The notes beneath the pieces are model-generated. The model had not been told where the DNA came from and ran no database searches. It saw only the letters and a program-made list of their open reading frames with translations. DNA of 64,000 bases, from positions 216,084 through 280,083 of the forward strand of contig NZ_SLVF01000013.1 of NCBI RefSeq assembly GCF_004345365.1. The letters run 5' to 3'. How positions within the stretch are numbered: the stretch's first letter is position 1; every line of letters starts with the position of its first letter. This document shows positions 17,853 through 26,441 of the stretch, piece after piece. This DNA is from Kribbella sp. VKM Ac-2568 (GTDB lineage Bacteria > Actinomycetota > Actinomycetes > Propionibacteriales > Kribbellaceae). The position numbers and the translations under genes were made by a program.

Positions 17853-17914
17853 GCGACGCCGCTGCTACGGCACGCCGGACGGCCAGGGAAGGCTTCATCG
17901 GTCGGCGGCGTAGC

Positions 17915-17933
17915 TTCATCCCCAGTGGGTGAT
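17915..17933. promoter_or_regulatory. TCAYCC-N5-GGRTGA dyad upstream of FGE
   Basis: TTCATCC, spacer CCAGT, GGGTGAT, centred ~98 bp before the FGE start. It is the right-most copy in the window. Confidence 0.62.
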
Positions 17934-18021
17934 GCCCGCACAGGTCCGGCGGGCACAGTCTGATCCGGTGCGGCGCCGGGGAAACTGGCAGAGACATCGG
18001 AGTCACGAGGGACAGGTGAAC

Positions 18022-19011
18022 GTGGCAGGCGAGATCGACACCACGGGTCAGACGGTTTCCGGCGTTCCGCCGCGCGGAGCGGACAGCCGACCGGGTTCGG
18101 ACATGGTCTGGATCCCCGGCGGGACCTTCCTGATGGGTTCCGATCAGCACTATCCCGAAGAGGCGCCGGCCCATCGGGTCACTGTCGACGGCTTCTGGAT
18201 GGACCGTCACACCGTCACCAACCGCCAGTTCGCGCGGTTCGTCGCCAAGACCCGCTACGTGACGGTTGCCGAGCGCGCCGCCGACCTCGCCGACTATCCC
18301 AACGCCAAAGCCGAGATGCTGGTGCCCTCGTCCACGGTCTTCCAGTCTCCGGACCACCTCGTCGACCTGGGTAATCACTACAACTGGTGGTTCTATGTGC
18401 CCGGCGCGAACTGGCGCCATCCCCAGGGACCGGGCACCTCCGTCAAGAAGCGACCGGACCATCCCGTGGTGCACGTCGCCTGGGAGGACGTCGTCGCGTA
18501 CACGGAATGGGTAGGCAAGGAGCTGCCGACCGAGGCCGAGTGGGAGTTCGCCGCCCGCGGTGGCCTCGAGGGCGCCGAGTTCGCGTGGGGCGACGAGTTC
18601 ACCCCCGGCGACAGGTGGATGGCGAACACCTGGCAGGGCGAGTTCCCGATCCAGAACCTCAAGCAGGACGGCTACGTGGGCACCGCGCCGGTCGGGTCGT
18701 TCCCACCCAACGGCTACGGCCTGGCGGACATGATCGGCAACGTCTGGGAGTGGACGACCGACTGGTACCAGGCACATGCCGAGACCTCACATGCCTGCTG
18801 CACCGTCGAGAGCCCTCGGGGTGGCGATCGAGAGCGGAGCTACGATCCTCAGCTGTACGACGTCCGCATCCCACGCAAGGTGATGAAGGGTGGCTCGCAC
18901 CTCTGCGCGCCGAACTACTGCCGTCGCTACCGACCGGCGGCGCGGATGCCGCAGGCGATCGACACCGCAACGTCCCACCTGGGATTCCGCTGCATCACCC
19001 GTGCTGCCTGA
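18022..19011 (+). CDS. Formylglycine-generating enzyme (SUMF1/FGE family)
   Basis: A 329-residue protein with the FGE-sulfatase fold throughout: WIPGGTFLMGSD at the start, DGFWMDRHTVTNRQFARFV, ELPTEAEWEFAARGG and GNVWEWTTDWY. Near the C-terminus the catalytic pair is kept as Cys295 and Cys300 (GGSHLCAPNYCRRYRPAAR), matching the copper-binding cysteines of actinobacterial FGE. Such enzymes oxidise a Cys in CxPxR to formylglycine, activating type I sulfatases. No sulfatase or CxPxR phosphatase lies in the window. The GTG at 18022 has GAGGGA 9 nt upstream; a GTG 6 nt earlier is possible. Confidence 0.88.
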   Translation: MAGEIDTTGQTVSGVPPRGADSRPGSDMVWIPGGTFLMGSDQHYPEEAPAHRVTVDGFWMDRHTVTNRQFARFVAKTRYVTVAERAADLADYPNAKAEMLVPSSTVFQSPDHLVDLGNHYNWWFYVPGANWRHPQGPGTSVKKRPDHPVVHVAWEDVVAYTEWVGKELPTEAEWEFAARGGLEGAEFAWGDEFTPGDRWMANTWQGEFPIQNLKQDGYVGTAPVGSFPPNGYGLADMIGNVWEWTTDWYQAHAETSHACCTVESPRGGDRERSYDPQLYDVRIPRKVMKGGSHLCAPNYCRRYRPAARMPQAIDTATSHLGFRCITRAA

Positions 19012-19033
19012 GGCACCCGTGCCTCTGGTCCAA

Positions 19034-19055
19034 ATGCGACCAGATCGCATATGGT
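19034..19055. promoter_or_regulatory. Leaderless promoter with overlapping palindrome before GNAT gene
   Basis: A perfect 6-bp-arm palindrome (ATGCGA-CCAGA-TCGCAT, 19034-19050) runs into a -10-like TATGGT (19050-19055) that ends 6 nt before the GTG at 19062. The palindrome occupies the -10/-35 spacer, where a repressor would block transcription. Direct observation; the regulator is unknown. Confidence 0.45.
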
Positions 19056-19061
19056 GGCGTC

Positions 19062-19622
19062 GTGGACGCTGATCCGAGAACGCGGCAGATGACCTTGCGA
19101 CCCACTCAACCTGACGTGCCCCGCGCGGTCGAGGTCCGCCGCGCCACTCCAACTGACGGCGAGGCCATCGGCATCGTCCACGCCGCCTCTTGGGAAGCCG
19201 CCTATGCCCCCTTGTTCACCCCGGACTTCGCCACCGGGGAGATCGCCGCCCGGCTGACCCGCTGGCACAACCGCGTCAGCGATGAGACGGCCCTGATCCT
19301 GCTCGCCACGCTGAACAGCCGGCCCCTCGCCTTCTCCTGGAGCACCCCCTCCACGGAGCGGCCGGGCCAGGCCGAGATCCTCAGCTTCTACGCCCACCCC
19401 GAGGGATGGGGCACCGGCGCAGCACCCCGCCTGATGACCGAGACCCTCGGCGCGCTCCGCAGTACCGGCTTCTCCCGGGTCCATCTCTGGACCCTCCGGG
19501 ACACGCCCCAGTCTCGCCGCTTCTACACGAAATCCGGCTTCACCGAAACCGGCGCCACCCGCCCCCGAGACTTCGGCGACGGCACTCCCCTCCCCCAGGT
19601 CGAATACGACCGCCCCTGCTGA
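19062..19622 (+). CDS. GNAT family N-acetyltransferase
   Basis: A 186-residue GNAT protein: VRRATPTDGEAIGIVHAASW at the N-terminus, the acetyl-CoA segment around AEILSFYAHPEGWGTGAAPR (motif A, degenerate), and a C-terminal RRFYTKSGFTETG. Family members transfer acetyl from acetyl-CoA to small-molecule or protein amines; substrate unknown. The GTG is taken as start because a -10-like TATGGT lies 6 nt upstream, giving a leaderless transcript; an ATG at 19089 is an alternative. Confidence 0.85.
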   Translation: MDADPRTRQMTLRPTQPDVPRAVEVRRATPTDGEAIGIVHAASWEAAYAPLFTPDFATGEIAARLTRWHNRVSDETALILLATLNSRPLAFSWSTPSTERPGQAEILSFYAHPEGWGTGAAPRLMTETLGALRSTGFSRVHLWTLRDTPQSRRFYTKSGFTETGATRPRDFGDGTPLPQVEYDRPC

Positions 19623-19640
19623 CCACCTTTTCGCCGCCGG

Positions 19641-20948
19641 TCAGACGGCTTGGGAGAGGGACCGCCCCAGATCGCCGGGAGCTTTGATCAGTACTCGGTC
19701 GAGTTCCAGCCATCGGGCCATCAGCTCGAGCTCGGCCGCCAGCGGTTCGACGATCTCGCCATCGGGTACGCCGGGCTCGGCGGTGACGGTTGGGACGACC
19801 AGGGCGGACTCCCGGCGATCGGCCTTCAGATCGACCCTGGCGACCAACCGGTCACCGAGCAGGAACGGCAGCACGTAGTACCCGTGGACCCGCTGCGCCG
19901 CCGGCGTGTAGATGCTGATCCGGTAGAAGAAGTCGAACAGCCGCTGGGTTCGGTCGCGGTTCCAGATCAGCGTGTCGAACGGTGACAGCAAGGCACGCGC
20001 CCGAACCGGTCGATCCTCTGCCGCCGACCACAGGTAGCTCTGCTGGGACACCCCTTCAACGCGTACCGGAACCAGCTCGCCGGTCTCCACCAACTCGCCG
20101 ATCACGCGCTTGGCGGTTGCCGTCGGCAACGGGAAGTGCCCGCCGCCGGCGCCACACAACTCGCGCGCGGTCGCGACACCGAGCGACCGCGCCGAGATCC
20201 GGACCAGCTCCCGCCGGGCCTCATCGGCATCGAGCTCAGGCCTGGCGAGTACGGCGGCCGGCAGCACCCGCTCGGTGAGGTCATACAGACGCTCGAAGTT
20301 ACGCCGCCCCGCGATCGCGACCTGCCCCGTGCAGAACAGGTACTCCATGGCGATCTTGGCGTCCTGCCAGTTCCACATCCGCCCGGTGCTCGGATCCGGA
20401 TCCGGGTCGGTCCGCTTGCGGCGCAGCCCGTCGGGGCTGGCCTCGCCAGCCGTGACCGGCCCACGTTCGGTGACCACGGCAAGCACTTCGTCCACCAGTC
20501 CCGGCCGCTCCGCACTCAGCCGCTGCATACCGGCCACAACCGACCACGGCACCGCCAGCTCCGGATCAAGCGCCGCATCCCACACCTGCTGCTCTGCCAC
20601 CCGCATCCGCCACCGCAGCAACGGATAAGCCCCCATCGGAAGCAAACTCGCCTTATGCCCCCAGAAGTGCTCGAACAGCTCCCGCTCCCCCCTGCCCCAA
20701 GCCATCCGATCCAACGTCGCCCGCGAATAGGCCCCCAGCCGAGCAAACAGCGGTAGGTAGTGCGAACGACAAACCACGTTCACCGAGTCGACTTGCAGCA
20801 CCCCAACCCGTGCAACCACCCGGCGAATCTGCCGCACATCAACCCGTCCCGACGGTGGTGGATCCGCAAACCCCTGCGCGTTGAGCGCGAGCCGCCGCGC
20901 CACGTCGATCGGAATCGTCTCCCCGGCCAGCCGCCGAACTGCTGCCAT
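19641..20948 (-). CDS. AlkZ/YcaQ-like winged-helix DNA glycosylase
   Basis: A 435-residue protein of the HTH_42/AlkZ family: an N-terminal ARRLALNAQGFADPPP segment, the family's catalytic region as LQVDSVNVVCRSHYLPLFAR, then FEHFWGHKASLLPMG and three winged-helix modules. Within the family, QxQ members (YcaQ) unhook interstrand crosslinks and QxD members (AlkZ2-like) are paralogues; this one reads QVD. It probably removes bulky alkylated bases. A -10-like TAGGTT lies 6 nt before the ATG, suggesting a leaderless mRNA. Converges with the GNAT gene upstream of it. Confidence 0.85.
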   Translation of the reverse strand: MAAVRRLAGETIPIDVARRLALNAQGFADPPPSGRVDVRQIRRVVARVGVLQVDSVNVVCRSHYLPLFARLGAYSRATLDRMAWGRGERELFEHFWGHKASLLPMGAYPLLRWRMRVAEQQVWDAALDPELAVPWSVVAGMQRLSAERPGLVDEVLAVVTERGPVTAGEASPDGLRRKRTDPDPDPSTGRMWNWQDAKIAMEYLFCTGQVAIAGRRNFERLYDLTERVLPAAVLARPELDADEARRELVRISARSLGVATARELCGAGGGHFPLPTATAKRVIGELVETGELVPVRVEGVSQQSYLWSAAEDRPVRARALLSPFDTLIWNRDRTQRLFDFFYRISIYTPAAQRVHGYYVLPFLLGDRLVARVDLKADRRESALVVPTVTAEPGVPDGEIVEPLAAELELMARWLELDRVLIKAPGDLGRSLSQAV

Positions 20949-21003
20949 GCCCCGAACCTATCCCCCAACGCCCACCGTGGCGCCGCGCGGTAGCGTGGCG
21001 CTC

Positions 21004-21444
21004 GTGGTGGACTGGGCTACTCGGCCGGCGTCGGTGTCGGACGTCGCGCCATTGGCGGAGCTGCGTGCCGTGGTGTTGCGAGCGGATCTGGAACGGCTCG
21101 GGCGGTACGACGAGGAACGCGTCCGGCAGCGGCTGCGCGACGGGTTCGACCCGGCGCACACCTGGGTCATCGAGGTAGGCGGTGCATTGGCCGGCTGCGT
21201 CGCGCTGCGCCCGGCCGACGACGCTTACTGGCTAGAGCACTTCTACCTGGCCCCGCATGTACAGGGCAGCGGCATCGGTTCCGGCGTACTGCGCGAACTG
21301 CTGGAGCGCTGCGACCGCAGTGGCGTCCATGTCCGGCTGAACGTGCTGCAGGGCAGCGCGGCCCGACGCCTGTACGAGCGGCACGGATTCACCCTCGAGG
21401 CCGAGGATCCGGTGGACGTGTTCATGGTTCGCAGGCCGGCCTGA
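21004..21444 (+). CDS. GNAT family N-acetyltransferase
   Basis: A 146-residue GNAT domain with clear motif A: EHFYLAPHVQGSGIGSGVLR, giving the Gln-x-x-Gly-x-Gly/Ala acetyl-CoA loop, and the C-terminal ARRLYERHGFTLEAED. Substrate unknown. The first of two tandem GTG codons is taken as start; a -10-like TAGCGT ends 7 nt before it, fitting a leaderless transcript. It is divergent from the AlkZ-like gene with only 55 bp between starts. Confidence 0.86.
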   Translation: MVDWATRPASVSDVAPLAELRAVVLRADLERLGRYDEERVRQRLRDGFDPAHTWVIEVGGALAGCVALRPADDAYWLEHFYLAPHVQGSGIGSGVLRELLERCDRSGVHVRLNVLQGSAARRLYERHGFTLEAEDPVDVFMVRRPA

Positions 21445-21487
21445 GACCCCGCTGCTTGCAGGGTGGGTCGGGTGGGCGCATCGTGGA

Positions 21488-21730
21488 GTGGTGGCCAAGC
21501 AGAAGTGGGACGAACTCAGTGATCGCAAGCGTCTCCTCATCATCGTGAGCGGTGTTCTCGAGAGTGCGCTGAAGGTCGCCGCCTTGGTTGACCTCGCCCG
21601 TCGACCGGCCGCCGAGGTCAGAGGGTCCAAGGTCCCCTGGGCCGTAGCCATCGCGCTGACCAACTCGCTCGGCATGGTTCCGATCACCTACTTCGTCTAC
21701 GGCCGCCAAAGGCCGCCTACCACGACCTAG
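21488..21730 (+). CDS. Small two-helix membrane protein (DUF5652/PLDc_N-like)
   Basis: An 80-residue protein with two hydrophobic helices: LLIIVSGVLESALKVAALVDL and WAVAIALTNSLGMVPITYFVYG, separated by a basic RRPAAEVRG loop. The pattern is that of small phospholipase-D-N-terminal-like or DUF5652 membrane proteins, which occur alone in many actinobacteria. Function unknown. It follows the GNAT gene by 43 nt and may be on the same transcript. Confidence 0.72.
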   Translation: MVAKQKWDELSDRKRLLIIVSGVLESALKVAALVDLARRPAAEVRGSKVPWAVAIALTNSLGMVPITYFVYGRQRPPTTT

Positions 21731-21928
21731 AACCCGAGGCGTCATGGTCCGACTGCTGCGACCTCACCGCAGGCAACCACTTGATCGGACCGGATGCGTC
21801 CTCGCAGTACTGGCGTTTCTGGATGCCACACTTCCACCCCGGTGACGCGGATGCGATCTCCAACCACGGGCGTCCACCGCCACACGTGTCTGCTGAACCC
21901 GCGGTGGATCGAGGCTTAGGGTCGTACC

Positions 21929-22924
21929 GTGAGCACCTCGCAGGGCACGGCCGCGTCGACCGGTGGCGAGAGCCTCCTGACCGTCGTCGTCGCGTTGACC
22001 GCCAACCTGCTGATCGCGGTCGCGAAGACATTCGCTGCCGTCATCACCGGCTCCGCATCGATGATGGCGGAGGCAGCGCACTCCTGGGCGGACACCGGCA
22101 ACGAGGTCTTCCTCCTGATCGGTGAGCGGCAGGCCGGCAGGCCCGCCGACCGGGCTCATCCGCTGGGCTACGGCCGGGTCGGCTACATCTGGTCGATGTT
22201 CGCGGCGTTCGGGTTGTTCACCGTGGGCGCGGCGGTCTCGATCTGGCACGGGATCCAGTCGCTGCGCAACCCGCACGCGGACGACTCGTCGTACGTGTGG
22301 GCGTACGCCGTCCTCGCGATCTCCTTCGTCCTGGAAGGCATCTCCTTCCTGCAGGCCCTCCGGCAGACGAGAGCCGGCGCAACGCAACGCCGACTCCGCC
22401 CGCTGCGCTACCTGAAGGTCACCTCGAACCCCATGCTGCGCGCGGTGTTCGCCGAAGACCTGTCGGCGCTGATCGGCATCATCATCGCGACGCTCGCCAT
22501 CACCCTGCACCAACTCACCGGCAACGCGGCCTGGGACGCGATCGGCTCCATCGTGGTCGGCCTGCTGCTTGCCTTCGTCGCCCTGTTCCTGATCAGCCGC
22601 AACATGGACTTCCTCACCGGCGAGGCCGTAACCCCACTCGCCCGCAACCGCGCCCTACGAGCCCTCCTCGACCACGACGACATCGAACGAGTCAGCTTCC
22701 TCCACATGGAATGGGTAGGCGCCGACAAAATCTTCTTGGTCGCCGCGGTCGACGTCACCGGCAACGCCCCGGAATCCGACGTCGCTGTACGCCTCAACAC
22801 AGTAGAAGACGCCCTGAACGCCCGCCCAGAAATCGAACGCGCCGTCCTGACCCTCACCCGCCCCGGCGACCCCACAGACCTCCGCCCAGAACAACTCCCA
22901 CCCTGGTACGTCGAATCCCCCTGA
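21929..22924 (+). CDS. Cation diffusion facilitator family transporter
   Basis: A 331-residue CDF protein: six membrane helices, the metal site HSWADTGNE in helix 2 (His and Asp spaced HxxxD), PADRAHPLGYGR after it, and a C-terminal cytoplasmic domain. The family exports Zn2+, Fe2+, Mn2+ or Co2+ in exchange for H+. A -10-like TAGGGT ends 6 nt before the GTG start, so the mRNA is likely leaderless. The 198-bp gap before it contains no recognisable gene. Confidence 0.88.
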   Translation: MSTSQGTAASTGGESLLTVVVALTANLLIAVAKTFAAVITGSASMMAEAAHSWADTGNEVFLLIGERQAGRPADRAHPLGYGRVGYIWSMFAAFGLFTVGAAVSIWHGIQSLRNPHADDSSYVWAYAVLAISFVLEGISFLQALRQTRAGATQRRLRPLRYLKVTSNPMLRAVFAEDLSALIGIIIATLAITLHQLTGNAAWDAIGSIVVGLLLAFVALFLISRNMDFLTGEAVTPLARNRALRALLDHDDIERVSFLHMEWVGADKIFLVAAVDVTGNAPESDVAVRLNTVEDALNARPEIERAVLTLTRPGDPTDLRPEQLPPWYVESP

Positions 22925-22991
22925 GAGCCGCCTTCAGGCCATCCAAAGATCCGACCTGTCCGGCATCGTCACGGCGATCGGGAGGGGCGCC

Positions 22992-23289
22992 ATGATAGTG
23001 CTTGATGATGCCTCGGTGTCGGCCTGGAAAGACATCGCGATCCCCTTGATCCTGGGGGTCCTCGCTGCTGGAATCGCCGCCTCTGGCCGTCGCTGCAAAG
23101 TCTTCAGCTGGGTTGGAAGTTCCAGCGTCTGATCCGCCGGGAGCTCGCCGAGATCGACCCCGATCCGCGGGTACCGGCCGGCGGGACGAATTTAGCAAGC
23201 TGCGGACCGACCTCAAGATCGACCTTGGCGTCCGGCAACCGCAAGAACGCGAAGCTGCGCTCGCCTGGCCTGAGGAAGAGCGATCGTGA
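22992..23289 (+). pseudogene. Frameshifted small membrane protein gene
   Basis: A good GGAGGGG site precedes an ATG whose frame reads a short N-terminus and one membrane helix (WKDIAIPLILGVLAAGIAAS). Homology-like sequence then jumps to a second frame (KFQRLIRRELAEIDPDP, from 23117) and a third (DEFSKLRTDLKIDLGVRQ, from 23185), ending at TGA 23287-23289. The order resembles conserved actinobacterial proteins with a membrane helix followed by a charged cytoplasmic region. Two frameshifts mean it is not expressed as one protein. The original function is unknown. Confidence 0.5.
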
Positions 23290-23419
23290 CGCAGCGGTGT
23301 TTCCAACGCGCAATTGATTCAATTGGTTATCGGGGCCGGATTTTCGCGTATCGGTACTGAATAGTTGACAAGTATGTTCGCGGTTCAGTCTCGAAGAAAC
23401 GCAGCACCAGGGGATCACA

Positions 23420-23734
23420 ATGCCGGGCCGCCGCGGCCGTAAGAACGACCCGCTCTACCGTGCCCGGCGAACCCTGCACACCGGTGCCGACCTGCTCACC
23501 GACAAGCAGGCCGCCCGACTCACGGCCCTGTTCGCCATCGATGAGCACGTCGAGGTCGAGGCCACCTGGGGCATCTACCAGCGGATGATCGCCGCCTACC
23601 GGCACCCCGACCCAGCCGCGGGCCGCGAGCTGATGGTCAAACTGATCGAGTCGCTCAGCGCCGGCGTCCCCAGGCCGCTGGTCGAGATCGCCAAGCACGG
23701 CCACACCCTGAGCAAGTGAGCCGCTGACGTACTC
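23420..23734 (+). pseudogene. ISL3-family transposase fragment with internal stop
   Basis: A 99-codon frame matches an internal stretch of ISL3-type DDE transposases (RGRKNDPLYRARRTLHTGAD, LFAIDEHVEVEATWGIYQRM). At 23717 the codon expected to be Arg (CGA) is TGA; transposase-like sequence (AADVL) continues for five codons past it and then ends. Both N- and C-terminal parts are absent. It is a dead remnant, although the open stretch could still be translated from the ATG at 23420. Confidence 0.78.
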
Positions 23735-23968
23735 ATTCAGACCCCGACTACACCCTGCATTGGTGAAGAGCCGCTCTTCCTGGGGGTCGGCCAAAGATAC
23801 GACGGAAACCGGCAACCAGTGATCTTGAGTTGAACTTGCCGCAGGTGAGGTGCTCGGGCGGATCGGCGTCGGCTGCCCGACCAGGGACAGCGATGCGCAA
23901 ACGCGGCCGGAGGCCCGATCTTGTGTCACCGTTCGCAGTGGACTTCTTCGCGTACCCGCTCCGATCGG

Positions 23969-24550
23969 TCAACGGCGCACCCGATAGCGCAGGTGAAGCA
24001 CCCGGTTGCCCTGAATCACCACGTCAGGATCCTCCAACAGGTGCTGCGCGTCGACCGACCCGAAGTAGCGCTTGCCGGACCCGAACACGACGGGTACGAC
24101 GTCCATGCGCACCTCGTCGATCAGGCCCGCGGCAAGCACCTGGCCACCGACCTCGCCGGCGGCGACCTCGACCATGCGGTCACCCGCAAGCTCCTGCGCC
24201 TTGGCCACGGCTGCCTCGACGCCGTCGACGAAGTGAAACGGCGCCTCGGGGTCCCAGCCCTCGGGCTTCGGCCGGTGCGTCACGACGACCACGTGGTCGA
24301 TCCCGCCCGGAGGCTTCCCGTCCCAGCCGTCGGTTATGTCGAAGACGTGGCGGCCGACGAGTGTCGCCCCGATCTGGTCCCAGTACGCCCGGGTGTAGTC
24401 GTAGGACACCTGCGACACCTTTAACTCGCCGCTCTCGTCCAACGGGACGTCACCGCTGGACAACCAGTCGAACAGCGGTCCGGGCTGGTCATTCTCGTCC
24501 GCGACGAAGCCGTCCACCGACACCGAGCTGTACATGACCACCTTGCCCAC
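23969..24550 (-). CDS. Dihydrofolate reductase-like (RibD C-terminal domain) protein
   Basis: A 193-residue single-domain protein of the RibD_C/DHFR-like family: VVMYSSVSVDGFVADENDQP at the N-terminus, LVGRHVFDITDGWDG, the HVVVVTHRP strand, and VFGSGKRYFGS near the end. Members are NADPH-dependent reductases of mostly unknown substrate. The GTG start follows GGAGAG. It lies directly downstream of a broken AraC-type regulator on the same strand, probably its former controller. Uninterrupted, unlike most neighbours. Confidence 0.84.
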   Translation of the reverse strand: MGKVVMYSSVSVDGFVADENDQPGPLFDWLSSGDVPLDESGELKVSQVSYDYTRAYWDQIGATLVGRHVFDITDGWDGKPPGGIDHVVVVTHRPKPEGWDPEAPFHFVDGVEAAVAKAQELAGDRMVEVAAGEVGGQVLAAGLIDEVRMDVVPVVFGSGKRYFGSVDAQHLLEDPDVVIQGNRVLHLRYRVRR

Positions 24551-24617
24551 GGGGCTCTCCTCTGCTTTGGGGTGCCCCCAAATTAGCGGTGTCGTGAGCT
24601 GTCGCTCTTGTAAGAAA

Positions 24618-25456
24618 TCAATCGGCCGGCAGCGGCCAGCCGTCCAGCGCGTGGCCGGGATGTTCGCGCAGGAACCGCCGCCGGACTTCGACGTACCGGG
24701 TCGGCGTGAGCCCGGTGAACGCCCGGAACTCGTGGCCGAAGTGGGCCTGGTCGAAGTAGCCTGCGCCAGCGGCGAGGTCGCCCCAGTCGATCGGTCCGGC
24801 GGGGTTGATCGCGAACACGGTGGCGGCGAAGCGGTAGGTGCGCGCCAGCCGCTTCGGCGTGACGCCGATGAGCTCCTTGAACCGCTGTGCCAGATGAGTG
24901 GTGCTGACACCGGCTGCCACGCTCAGGTCGCCGATCGCCACCGCCCCGCTGGTCGTCGCGATGACGCTGCTCGTATGGCGGGACCAGCCCCAGGCCGGCG
25001 GTCTCGCACAGCCGTCGCATCAGCTCCCCCTCGAGCAGCGTCAGCATCTCGTGCGGTCCGTCCGCCGTGGCCAGCCGGTCTCGCAGCTCAGCAATGGCGG
25101 GACGGCCCCAAACCTGCTCTACCGTCACCGGCCGGTCACACAGCTCGGCCGCGGGCATCGGTAGGAACGGCGCCGGCCCCCACGGCTTGAAGTGCACGCC
25201 AACGGACCGGGTCCGGAGTGGAGCCGAACTCCAACGCGCGGGTGGGCATGGTGACCACGCAGCCGTCGGCGTACTCGGCCGTCTCGATGTCGGTGCCGGC
25301 GCGGATGCGGAACGGCGCCCCGAGGTTGACGATGAGCAACGCTGACGGCATCGGCGGCAGCGTCAGCCGGGCGTACGGCGGCGCACCCTCCAGGTAGTAA
25401 AGGTCGTCGATCAGCCCGTCCAGCGGCGGTCGCGGCACTCTGGACACGTACTCCAT
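24618..25456 (-). pseudogene. AraC-family transcriptional regulator, two frameshifts
   Basis: Three pieces in different frames reconstruct one ~280-residue AraC regulator. The N-terminal piece starts at the ATG at 25456 (MEYVSRVPRPPLDGLIDDLY), the middle piece resumes with VGVHFKPWGPAPFLP near 25205, and the C-terminal piece from about 24980 holds an intact AraC HTH (VAIGDLSVAAGVSTTHLAQR, then GYFDQAHFGHEFRAFTGLTP). Frame breaks lie near 25205-25215 and 24975-24985. Sequencing error would have to strike twice. If real, regulation of the adjacent DHFR-like gene is lost. Confidence 0.72.
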
Positions 25457-25678
25457 GCCCACAGCATCGCCGACGCCCCGTCGGCATCCCGCGCCGGGAT
25501 GGTCCAGCCGCGCTGCCGCCAGCATCGAGCCGGCGCCGATCCCGGACCAGCGCGGCCGGCCGCGAACATTTGCGTGGGTTACGCGTGCTGCGTGAGCGAT
25601 GGAGGATTCTCGGCCCTCCAGTTTCGCCCTGCAAGGGAGAGGCGCTAAACCAACCCTCTGCTGCGTTACCGTGCCCTG

Positions 25679-26042
25679 CTACGCGGCCGCGGGCTGTTCG
25701 CCGCCAAAGTCGACCTCGTCCAGCGCGGGGTCGAACACGTCCGGCGGGATGTGGAGTTCGTCGGTTGCGTAGGCGCCGAACCGGAGGATGTGGGAGGTCA
25801 GGTAGGGCGAGAGCTGGGCCAGACCCTCAGCGGTCACCTGCCACCCCCCGGCAACCAGCTGCCGGATGACCTCCATCATGTCGATCGCGGTCTGGAACAC
25901 GATCAGGTTGCACAGCAGCGAGTTCCATTTGACCGACTTTTCCTGCTCGGCCGGGTCGTTCTCGGCGATCACGCCCTGGTTGCCGAACCGGGGTCTAGGC
26001 GGAGAACCCGTTGTAGGCCTCGGCCTTGTTGGTGGCCGCGCG
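25679..26042 (-). pseudogene. Tn3-family transposase, C-terminal fragment
   Basis: The C-terminal ~100 residues of a Tn3-family transposase are clear (GVIAENDPAEQEKSVKWNSL, then AQLSPYLTSHILRFGAYATD). Upstream homology continues in another frame as RAATNKAEAYNGFSA near 26000-26042, separated by a frameshift around 25992-26000. The N-terminal ~850 residues are missing. Neither end shows an obvious Tn3 38-bp inverted repeat. The 378 bp between this and the PASTA gene holds no recognisable gene. Confidence 0.8.
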
Positions 26043-26441
26043 ACAATCGGCGCGTCAGCGTCACCGAAGACACTTTGCATCGTGAAGAGCCCGGAAACAC
26101 GTCACGGCGACACACAGCGGGTCCATATTTGGTCCGGCCAAAGCGCTGCCCGGTCCCTGGTGGGCAGCCGCGATCGCTCCGGTGAGGGCGCCCTCCGAGC
26201 ACTCCCCACCGCCACCGCTACCGGCCTCGGACGGCCGCGAAAACCCACCGACTCCGGGGAGTCCCTGGCCGAGCCTGGTCCCGCACTCATGTCTCCTTTC
26301 CTGGCATGACCCCGATCGGTCGCTCTCATCCGTGAAGACCACCCCGAGCTGTGACACCTCGATCTCGGAGACCAGCAGGCAACCGATACCCCACGTCCCG
26401 GAGCGCGGTATCAAGCGCGCTTGAAGGAGGCTCCGATAGGT

